Positions 34,705-46,700 of a stretch of DNA of 64,000 nt are shown piece after piece (position 1 is the stretch's first letter; each line of letters starts with the position of its first letter). The position numbers were made by a program, and so were the translations under genes. The notes under the pieces were generated by a model that did no database searches, was not told where the DNA came from, and saw only the letters and a list, made by a program, of their open reading frames with translations. This stretch comes from Cladopsammia gracilis (taxonomy: Eukaryota; Cnidaria; Anthozoa; Scleractinia; Dendrophylliidae): NCBI GenBank assembly GCA_022457155.1, contig JAJGOT010000260.1, positions 111,001 to 175,000 on the forward strand, read 5' to 3'.

Positions 34705-37700
34705 ATGGCTACGGACGATTTTCAAGTCAGTATAGAGAGTCTTTATTATGAAAGACAGCGTTTATCAGCATTGGTTTTTGAGCCCCTTCAAGAAATTAAA
34801 GATTTTGTGGCCCAAAACTTGTGGTCGGATGAAATTGCTCGCATCGTTGGATTTCTTGGTAATGCTATTCGGAGCGACACTTTGAGAACTATTACCGACG
34901 GCGAAGCTTTAATTGCTGTTCTTAATCTGTACTACGGCAAAGATAATATGCGAGTTTTGCAGCGGTTGTTGAGGAAGATAAACTGTCGTGATCTTCTCGA
35001 CATTTTGAATGACTGGAACGTGACAACAAATCCTGTGGATACGCGAGTTTTTCGAGGTACGTCATCATTTCGACTTTTTCCCTGTTTGTTTACTTTTGAC
35101 CTCTGAGCGTTATTTGACCAGTATAATCTACTTACGTACGTAACTATGAAATCAAAAGCATATCATATCTTGGTAGTATTTTACATCTTACTGCGTGACA
35201 TGAAAAGCTTGACTGTTTTGGCGCGAATGCAAAACGCTTATTATAAATGTTCATTTAGTGACCTCGGGTGAGGTTGAGTGGTTTGTGCCCACGGGCAGTT
35301 TAAGCCCAACTCTTTGCTTCTTGCAGCGAGACAAGCAAAGAATGCTTTTTACTTTTCGAGCGTATCGGGCTTTCACTATTTGTGAAATTAATGAATTATG
35401 GTATCTAATATGTCCCCCAGGGCAGTTTAGTATGTCTCCTGGGATATAGATAATGAAATGCAATGTAACCTTTGTTGTTTATTTAGTTTATATCAATGGA
35501 ATTTTAGGATACTAAATGAAATAACAGCATCTGTGTTTTATGAATGATATCATAGTGACATTAATTTTCTCCTGTAAATAATTAAGTTTTCTTGGAATAA
35601 TACTTGGGAATGAAGGGAAAAAAACAATTTATACCTGTAGAAACATGTTATTCCAGATCATTTAAGTTTGCATTAAAATTTGCTTTAACCCTAGATGTGC
35701 CAGCCTATATGGAGGGGGTACCTGCAAATGCCAGAGCATTTTTGGCATACAGTGTAAAAAGGTGTTCCTACTAAAACAAGCATAGAAAAGCAACAAAGGT
35801 CCATTTCAAACAAACTAACCACCATTTTAATCCTTAAAGACAGATCTTTCAATTACAAATTATACAAATAGTATTGATACTGTTGCCATGGTAACCAAAG
35901 TAAACAATTCTCCAAAAATTTAATTTACGTTTATTCTTAGAATCGTGGCATTCAACTATCGACCCTAATTGTGTCAACGAACGGAAGCCATTCCCAAGAG
36001 TATACCTACCAATTGTCAAGGATTTTAAATAACTTGTTTCCCACAAAAAGAACATTCATTCTCTGATGAAGGCCGCAGTGAGCGACCGAAAATTTAGAAA
36101 AACTTTTAAACTTTTTATAAAGATTTTTTAACAGGTCAGTTTCAAAACTTTTATTTATTATCATTACATCTAAACTTGAGGGTGTAACTTCTATCATAAA
36201 TTGGGGAAATAATTCTGAAAAAAAGCTATCAATCCAAAGTCTGTCTATTAGATAACAATTTTTATGTACTTGATAGCCTAAAGCAAAAATTTTGGAGGAA
36301 TCAGCAGTTCAATAATTTATGTACATGCATAATTGATGCATTTCTTACAAAAATATTGATTTGCATACCTTCAACTCTCTCTAACCCTCCAATGACGAAA
36401 ACTTTAAAAAATTGCTGGGCCCAGCATGACAAAAATAGCTGGATTCACGCCACCATTTACGGCCAATATACATGTACATGTATCATCAGATATCATTTCA
36501 GAAAATGGCTGCCAACAGTATCTTGGCACACAATGCACGTTGTTTGAGAGACCTTTTTGATTTTAGAAATTAGTTACTATTGTTTCTTCTCCGCGACATA
36601 CCGCGGCATGCTTACCGCGGCTTTCGGTCACGTTCGTGCAAGACGAGGTAGAGGCTTCAGTCCTGCTGCGGTGAATTCGCGGTAAAACCTTTCGGCAAAG
36701 ATGGGAATTCACTGCGGTGTGGAGGGTCAATAGTTTTGGGTGGTACTGTACTCAATCTTGAGGAAAATTTCCTGAGTCAGAAACAAAAAGAAATAAACAA
36801 GGGGTGATGACTGCAGTGGAGAAATGTTTTCTACGCCAGGATTTCGTTCAGTGAGGGAAATGTGAAAGCATGTGGTTCGGGTGGGCAGACACTAGCAACG
36901 TTTTCAGTAGATGAATCACTCGATTCACTGTCTTCTTCAGAAACTTCATCTGCAGAATCCTCATCTTCACTGTTGCTTCTTTCTGATAGTGAATAGGCAT
37001 CGCTACTATCGCCTCCCAAACCAACTTCAAAATCCAAGTTATTAGGAGATTAATCATTTGTGTTAGCAGCCGCCATTGCTAAATTGTGTTTGCTTCGTGT
37101 TATGCACGTTCGCTTCGTTCGTTTTAACCGATCTCAGCCACTTCTGATTGCTTCCGAAAATTTCTTGCATACATGTATTGTAGTAGCTAGCATTTCATTG
37201 GTGAATATAATAATTCTAATCACCATCATCCAGTCAAAACCACATCTAGGAGTGTATGCGTGGTTGATCTGATCGGCCTCTGGCACATCTAGGGTTAACG
37301 TTGTCTCACACTTCTAGTGAGCATTATACAATATTCTACCAGTAAATTCTACACGTCATTACATGTACACTGTATGTATCTATTGGAGCACAGGCGCACA
37401 GCTACACTGTAATGTCAGAGAATGTCTCTTTTCTGATTTGTCCAACACGACAGACAGTTTTGAAAATGTGGACAAGATTCATTTAGGAAAGGGCAAGTGA
37501 AGGCATCAAAAAATAGTGAACTTTAGATTTGAATACGAGTATGAGATTGAGAATGAGTACGACTTGAATTTCAAGCCAGTCACGCCCCCAGAGCTGTCGC
37601 TCTTTCCTGTTGCTTGACCAGAAGATAAGGAGACTCTACATGTAGGTATAAAATTATTGTGCTGATAAATGGTTATCTAGAGCATGCGAACTAGCTTTGA

Positions 37701-40700
37701 AAAGTCGTACTCGTACTCAATCTTGTAGTCGTAGTCCGATCTAAAGTTCGCTAAAGTTTACCCAAAAGCTACAGTATTGACAATAATTATTATTATTAAA
37801 AGATGAAATCAAAGCAAAAGTAGTTTTGTTGACATGGAAGTGCTATAATTAGAAAAAAATCCTGGAACACTGTCATAATCACATTCGAGTACTAAGAGGC
37901 TGTTTTTCTTCCATAAAACAAATACATTGTAGAGCCCATTTTGCTCTGCATCTGTCCATTAACATTGTACAGATCGCAGAATACCTCACAATGTGGTAAG
38001 CACATCAGTGACTAACTCGTCTAAAGCTTGTTGGTGACTTTTTTGTTCTTACCACATTCTGACATCGTCTGTGATCTATAACTGGACAGACACACGACAA
38101 AATAGAATCTATTTGTCAAATATTACTTTGAGCAGGTGTAAACAAACAAGTCATCAGCATTATCATAACTTAATGTGTCAGAAGTCATAGTCATAACCCT
38201 CTACTAATAGCACTGAGCACAAATACTAAAAATAGATAGACCCGGCCCCTACGTGACTCGGACAAAGTTTGCCGTCAGCTCAAAGGCTTTGTATGAACGG
38301 GATGTGTTTTGGATACGAAAAATCGGTAAAATTAGCGGTAAACGTGATTTGAACGTCTTTGGGGCTTCAAATCTAATAAATAAAAGGCAATGTTACATTC
38401 GGGAGTGAAAAACTGATTCAATAAATGTAGATTTTGGCTTAAAATTCAATAAATTATACAACGAGGCTGCACAGTGAAATCCGATCATCAGACTTCCAAT
38501 CTCTTAGCTCTCATGCGATCAGAAAACATTTCATGTCTTTTGTCCAAAATTAAGCCAAAAGTAAATTGTTGTATTCTCCTTGTATGACTATGATGTGTGC
38601 ATCACTAGCTTGGATAAAGATACGTAAATAGGTTCCGAATGATCCAGAATATGTATTTGATACAAATACCATTTACGACCCGCGAATCTGGCGAATACGA
38701 CGGGAGCAAAGCAGAACGGCAAAAGGTCCAGAGAATGACAAATCCTGCCTTTGTGTATATATTCTAAGGGATACTGATTATATGCTGTAACGCTTGGAGA
38801 GTATATAGGCCGCAATTTGGAACATTAGAGAGCTGCTTATTCTCGAGTATTCGTCCAACGAGTATAAACTTTTCTGTTACTACCCGGGAGCTGCGGTCGC
38901 ATAAACAACATAAAAATAAACTGCCTATCCTTTCAGTGGAGCAATGGACAGATTATCATTTCTTTTTACAATTATTGAAACCTGCCTTTTATTTGCAATG
39001 GATCCCTTTTGATAACTGCTTGGTTCAATATGCTACGTTTCTAACGGCTCAGCTGTATATACTGCAAACTGGACCTCTCGAGAGTGAAATCATTCAGACA
39101 ATAATATTGCCGATCTCTATCAATTCTTTGCATTTTCACCAAAGTTTGAGATGTTCCAAGAATAATGTTTAGGTTTTCTATTCAACATTGACCCGGGTGA
39201 TCGATTTTCTCGCGAAAATATTGATAAAAGCCGCATCAAAGTGTTCGCCAACACCACTTTCCCATACAAAATTATTGTGCAGGAGGAGTTTGTTTGTCCG
39301 AGTCACAACAGGGGTCAAAAGTATGTGACATCATTTGTGCGCAGCGCTATTGTGGACACCTAACTAGACTACAGTGTACCTATCACAGAAAAAATAGTAA
39401 GAGAATATAAAATAGAATATTAAATAAAATAATAATAGTTACAAGGTCAGGTGGTGAATACATGTAGTGGGCAGTTCGTGCATGCATATACCATGCTTGA
39501 AGAAAAGTCCATGCTACGGATTTATCTTTTGATATAATAATATGACTGTACGGCCCTGCTGATGCAATCCTTTAGAAAATAGAATCGCAAGGTGACATGA
39601 GTAGGGCTGGATAGGCTGATGTGAGCCGGTCCAGAAAAAGCTGTCCGTCCCCACTCGAGTTCAAGTGACCTCGCACTGCACGACTATTCTTGTGCTTTCT
39701 AGTTATAATTTTAATATAAATTACTTATTGACTGAGTTAGGTCTGGGCAGACAGGAAAATATTTGGCTCTTGATCGTGGCGCACAGATTCTCGCACGCTC
39801 TGTGGGCATAAGTTGCCTGTCAAGTAGGCTGGGTAGGTCAGGTCTCTTTAATAGTTGTTAAGATACAATGTAGCTAAAATATATGTTTATTCATTTGTCT
39901 CACGATGGAGTCACTTTGAGGTGTTGATCACTGCCTTCTGACTGCTATCAAAACCACTACTGTAATCTCCATCAGGCAATGAGGTTGATTGTTTATGTGT
40001 CAATTTATGTAGCTTGTTGGTTGAGAATTCATCCTTGCTGGTTTTTGCAGTTTTTCTTTTGTCATCAAATTGAGATTGTAGTACAGGTAATTGTTGTGGT
40101 TTGAAAATTTTCAACGAGACCAAAAAATTCAAACCACAGCATACACACAAGTTGACTCATTTACATTGTACATGTACATGTAAACATCCACCTTTTGTGT
40201 AGAGGAACATTTCAATTTTCATGGTTAAAAAATCCCAAAAATGCTTTTTGAGGCATAAACTTCCTCTGCCCTCCCTGCATTAATGTTCATTTTAGGTTTG
40301 AGCTAGAAATCAAACAAATGCCACAGTGAGTACATGTAGTTCCACCCTAAGGACTACATATGAAACTACACACAAAATATGATTGAAGGGAGGTTTTATT
40401 TTACTATTTCCAATTTTGCTCAACCCTTAGCGATATTTGCTCCGAATTTGCACAAGAATATTTGTAAGCTCAATATAACAATGGTAATCAATGGGATGTA
40501 ATATCGTCAATCACTTTTGATCACCAGTGGATTTTGCCAGAAAGGCTTTTGAAAACATAATCATGGAAAGTTCACCTAAGCGTTAAATAATTAGCAATTT
40601 TATGCAGCCATTAGCAATCACAATTTACAGCTGCAGTTTCACTGCTTTCTTCTTACCTGCTGTAATTATAGAAAATTAATGCTGCACAACTGATTAACAT

Positions 40701-43700
40701 GAACAATAATTCTTGCATATTAGATCCTAGATAGAGTAATGAGGACTTAATGGTAGCTTGGGTTTAATAACAGATGTACATCATAGATCTTGACTGTAAC
40801 CCAAAATTTCTGTTTTTAGAATGTGGATATTTTCCATTGTGGGTAAGGATCAAGAACAATTTTTCTTGGTTTTCTGAGAACAAAAAGATGATCTTACAGA
40901 CCATAAGAAGACTTTTCAGAATCCCAGAAATAATCCCTGGAGACCCTGACTATGACACAGTCATCTTTATGGGTGTATCCTTTGGCAAAATGGAACTTCT
41001 GGTTTACGTTTTGGTTCCATTGTGTACATGCAAGTACATCCATGTTTCACTTGGAAGGAATGATATTAATCTTGCCTTACAGCAGTCAGGAATAAGTGGT
41101 GTTTACTTTGGAAGGAAATCCGAGAAGAATGGTTTTAATGATGACCCAGCAAACACAAGCTTTGCCTCTATTAATGAGTCTCTTCAAGGAGACTACATCA
41201 AGCAAGATCAAGCTCTACAAGAATTACATCCAGCAGAAATGAATGGTCTCTATAATGGTATACAAGTGCAAAATCAGAGGCATTTTGATGATACTGATTC
41301 AAATCAAGGAGTAGCTAAGAAGGATTTAAAGATGGTGCAAGCCAGTATTGGTTACATTGATACTACACCCTCAGTTGAGCCTATAAGAGTAGTGCGACCA
41401 AAAATCATGTACCTAAACCATGGCAACGTGTCAGCCAGGGATGAAGAAGACTCACCAAAGAAAAGAGCTGCTCTTGATGAAGAGATGGTCCAAAACATTG
41501 TTAGGGAAAGTGCTAACATTATAGAACAAACCCCACAAAGCTTCAACAACAACAACTTGCACAAAAAATCAATGGAACTTATACCAGGCAAGTTTCAACA
41601 GAATGCGAGAAAAGAAAATTTGCCTGAGTGTGAAGTTGAAAGTTTAATTATGCCTGAAGTAAAGCGCAACAGGAAGGAAGATTGGAAATTTCCTGATGAG
41701 TTATCTCATGTAGCAAATCAAGAGCATTATAACTCAGAAAACATGAAGTGGATGAACTATGGGAGAAGTGACAATAATGAACACAGAACATCAGTCTTGG
41801 ACTTTTCTGAAGAAGACAGTGATAATAATTATTATAATAAGGGGTGGCAGTCTTTCCCTCCACCTCAAAATTTGCCTAGCAGAACACCAGCAGTACAGTC
41901 AACTGAATGTAATAGCAAAAAACTGTTCACTTCAACTGCCACACTTCAAGTGAATATGGGAAATAGAAATGCAAACTACCAAGGACAACCAAGAGCTTTC
42001 ATTAATGATGAAATCTACAAACCTGAAGCAGTGTCTTCCTTAAATACATCTATGAGTAAATCAAAGCAAAGCCTCCCCCCTTCCAGATACACGCCGAATG
42101 ATTCATGGTATGATGATGATGTTGCTTTGGAAGACTACTACAGAGAAATGATTCCTGAACCAGAGCCTGAAGAAACACCACAACTCTATCAAAATGATGA
42201 GTTTTTCCAACATAAGATGATTCTACAGGAAGAAGATACGACCCCCAAAGTAAGGGGTATAAATGGACAACATCAGACACCATTATTTTCTCCTCCGGCA
42301 GAGTTTCGTGATACAACTCCCACAGTAAGAAGGCTTGTGAAGGTGAAAACAAAATTCCTTGAGCAGCCAGTGCAACAGCCATCATTAATATCCATTGACA
42401 ATGATAACAGAACCCCACATGACTGGGACAACTCAAGTTTGACATCAGACAGGTGGAGGCAGATTCCAAGGCAAACAACTTCCACAAACAATGTAAACAG
42501 ATCTCCTGAACACAGTTCTGTTGTGTACAATCAACACAGGCTGGAGCCAGTGTTTGTGCATCCAAGACCATTCTTGATGAAGTCAGAGAGTAAACTTGAA
42601 TCTGAATATGAAGACAGTGTGTTTACTGACACTGAAAGCCATGGTGAGATTATGAGTAGTTCCAGGTTTGCTCCACCACCCTATCATCCACCCCCAGAGT
42701 ACACTGGAACAGCAAACAGATCAACAGCAAAATTCTCAGATGACTCTGTTAGTACAGGTACAGCTGTATGACGATCTTTGTTTTCATTTACCCTTTACTT
42801 TCTACACTGTGTAGTCCTCAGTGTCGGAGTGCAAATTAAAGAAATTAATTTTAATCTCAAACTTGTATGGGGAAGTACATTTGTACTGCTCACAACAAAG
42901 AATTTCTCACAATCTCAGTAGTTGGAATACTGCACACAACCTTTGAACACATGAACATGTACAGTGTAGCGGTGACTGTATTCAGTAGGATGTTGGATAA
43001 AAAACAACAACAAAAAACTCTGTGTAAAAGTGTACAGAGCTCTGCAGCAATCCATTGTATTTATTACAAGGTCCTACATGTAGCAGAAATATTTTCCTTT
43101 TCTCCTATTCATTGTTTAAGTTGCAGGTATCTTATTTGTTTAGAAATTTCCATTCCAGATACTTCTGATCGTATTTTTAAAAGTCATCTCCTGTCAGCTG
43201 CCAGCGTAAGCTCAATCTACAAAGAAGTAAGCACACTCAAGTTCAGTTGTTCTTGTGTCTGTTTTCTCTTTTTATATATTAGTCTGCAAGTCCATGTAAA
43301 AATGATTTCTTTTTGTTTGCTAGAACAAACAGTTTAATAAGAAAATAAGATTCAAAATCATTTTCTCACATTTGCAGAAAGAGATGTTTTTAAGCCATGA
43401 TGAATTACAAATGAGCCTACGTGGAGCTGAGGACAAAGAAATGGAAAAACAGGTCTTTACTGAACTTGACTCTTTTATAATTATACTGTCAATAATTATT
43501 ATGGACTGCACCCCCCCCCTCCCCTCCTGACTGCCCTTGTTACTCCCAGAACACCATGTGCTTTCTGTTAACAAGGTGAATAATATGGTGCACACTTTGC
43601 ATCTGGATATGGATGAAAATTGCAATAAACAAATTAACTAAAGCAGTGGTCGATGTAACATTGTTGCAGATGGAACTCTGTAAAGAACTCATGATTGCTG

Positions 43701-46700
43701 CTAAAGCAGGGGATGAAGAAGAAGTAAAAAGAACTATTGAAGAAGGAGTTGATGTCAACTACCAAAATGAGGTAATGTTGTTTTACAATTTTATGTTCTG
43801 AAATCCTATGTTATTTTATTTGTTAATGATATAGGGATAATTACAGAAAGTATTGATTAATTAATATAAAGAAATAATCAATTTTAACTTTTAGTATTAT
43901 ATTATTAGGCACAGCTTTAGTGTAAATAAGTGTAAACTTTCTGAATTCTGTGTGAAATAAAGTTATTATTATTATTATTATTATTATTAATTTTCATAAT
44001 TTTCATAATTCCTTTGTTGCGTCAATTTCAAGTTATAATAATAAATGAATTGGGTTATTTATTTGATTTAAATACCCGGTAACAGTGCATATTCTGAAAA
44101 CATCATTTACATGTAAGACTGGCCATGGGTTGCAACTATGGAAATACTCTTGGTCAGCACTTTGCACTTTACAGTGTACATGTGAAGGTCAGTGGTTCAA
44201 GGCTCTCGGCTGTCGTGTTGTTTACATGTGAAGGTCATTGGTTCAAGGCTCTCGGCTGTCATGTTGTTTCCTAAGAGAAGAAACTTTACTCCATGTTGTC
44301 TCTCTCCACCCGGGTTTATGAATGGGTAAGGACGATGAAATGCTGGAGGTAACGCTGCGATGGACTACTTGAAACATCCCATCCAAGGGGGAGTGGCTTG
44401 TGTGCAAATTTTTTACTACACGTTCTTGAGGATTAATGAATTCAACTAGTTGTTTTAAGTGTGGCCAAACACTGGCCACTAATACACTGTACATGTACAT
44501 TGTACACTAATACACTGTACATGTACATTGTATGTGGATTTTCATTAGTGCAGATGCCAACCCTATGAAATTAAATGAATTAATATTGAATTACTTTATA
44601 GTTTGGTCAGTCAGCTATGATGGTTGCCAGCTGGGAAGGTCACCTTGGCATTGTCGAGGCCTTACTAAGTGCTGATGCAGATCCTAATCTTCAGGAAGGG
44701 GTAAGCAATTTATCTAACAAACTATGCAACCTTGAGGCTGTAAATAATAATATACAGTGTTTTGGAGCAGAAGATTGTTTCAATAGGAAATCTCAACGAT
44801 TATTTACTGTAGCTCACAAAACTTTGTAATAAAATAGCAAAAAAAGTTTATCAAATTTTAATAATCAAAATACAGTTGGATGTCTGGCATAATTTGATTA
44901 TCTTATTCTTGGCACCTAATTTGCATTACAAAATCACAAAGCCACAGTTATTGTCTTTAACTCTGCCGTCAGCCACCACTACCTTTTTGGTATTAAAACA
45001 TTTTTATTTATTTGTGTGTTTTATCTAATAAAAATTATACTGTGTGACTTTGTAGTTTGGCAAGTCAGCACTTCACGAGGCTGCGTTAAGTGGTCAGCAT
45101 ACCATTGTTCATCGTCTCATCCCTGGGGGGCCAAGATTAATCTAACAGATGAGGTTTGTTCAGTCAATGTACAGCACTCTAGCCAAGTATATGGTTAAGA
45201 TTACCTTTTCCTAGTACAGCATGTTTGGGGATCATGGAGAAGAAGAAAATTGGGACAGTACCACAATTAAAACATTAATTTGTTTTCATCTGGTCATCAA
45301 ACTGAAATGCCCGGTCAATGCTTGGGTTAGTGCTTGGATGAATGAGCGTGAGTTCATTCAGAATCCTGTGACCATCAACTCACTGAACTACACCTTTCCT
45401 TAAAGATGTTGTTAAGGACCTTGCAGTTACCATGCTAACAAGATGATGTTAAACATTTTTTGGGCCCTATTGTTAGTACTTTTCAGTATTTCTATAAATA
45501 ATTTGTTTTTTAAAAGTCATGGAGTGCTGCATTTAAGTTCAAGACTTGCTGCATGTGAGCATGAAGTACAAATTTCAAGTGAACATTACACATGTATAAA
45601 ACTTTAGCAAGTATGGGAACAGGGGGGCCACATAAATTATGTGACCGTTCATATTTTTAAATTTAGAGGAAATGTATGGGAATGTCGAAAAGGTTCACTT
45701 ATCATAATAAAAATATACTGTGATAAATATTCATATAAAAGATCAAAATAAATGTATTTTTTCCTGAAATGTTGTGTGGTGTCGTTCCTGTAGCTGAAAA
45801 CGGCGAATCTAAGCGATTTGAAGGGTTTTGCGTCGGACGTTTACCTGAGCGTATAGTAGAGAGACAAGGGAGGAAAGCTGGATTTTGGACCGGTCTAGCG
45901 CCAAGCCAATTTTCACCAAGAAATTCCCATTGCACAGTTTCCAAACCCCACGCCAGGCAAGCTGAAACCCAGAGGTTTCTTCTCGTACCATTCCATTTAA
46001 AATCCGTCCAAAACTCGAAGTGCTGGACCCCAAATAATATCGAGAAATCCAGCATTCGAAGCTCGATAGAGCCACGGCTGGTAAAATGTGTGCCGGCCTC
46101 CAACAGTCATGCCGTTTGCTAACAATGCCCTTTCATAAATTTATCCCGTGGGAGAGGAAACGGGCAAATAAACAGCGATGAACTTTACACTTACATGTAC
46201 CATACTGGGGTGAAGCAAATGGCGCATGATGGAGTGTGCATATAGTAGAGAGAGAAGGATTTTGGATCGGTCCAGTGCCAAGCCGATTTTCACCAAGAAA
46301 TTCCCATCGCACAGTCTCTCTTCTATACGCACATTTATTATTATATTACGATAAGTAAACCTTTTCGATATTCCCATACATTTCCTCTAAATTTAAAAAT
46401 ACAAACGGTCACACAGTTTGTGTGGGCTCCCTGTGGTATGGGTCTAAGAAAAATCCTACCTTCTCATTAGTGTTATCATGTGCTTACAATGTATTTTAGA
46501 AATTGGGAAATGAGGTCCCAGTGGGCCCTCTTGTGAAATATAAGGAAAAAAAGAATGCAGGGTATCCTAGAAACAGACAAAATTAATTCTTGATAGATGT
46601 ATCAAGTAATTATTTGATGTAAACTTGAAATGCATGTACAAGTACTTTACGATGATACGAGATGTGGCATTTTGGCAGCATTTTGTGTTCCCCATTTGAC

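Noticed and set aside
37980..38095. Weak inverted repeat around CACAATGTGGTAAG
   Set aside because: Pairing too imperfect to distinguish from chance in AT-rich DNA.
39911..40150. Minus-strand open frame with polar, protein-like composition
   Set aside because: It lies in an intron on the opposite strand, with no convincing acceptor, partner exon or family match.
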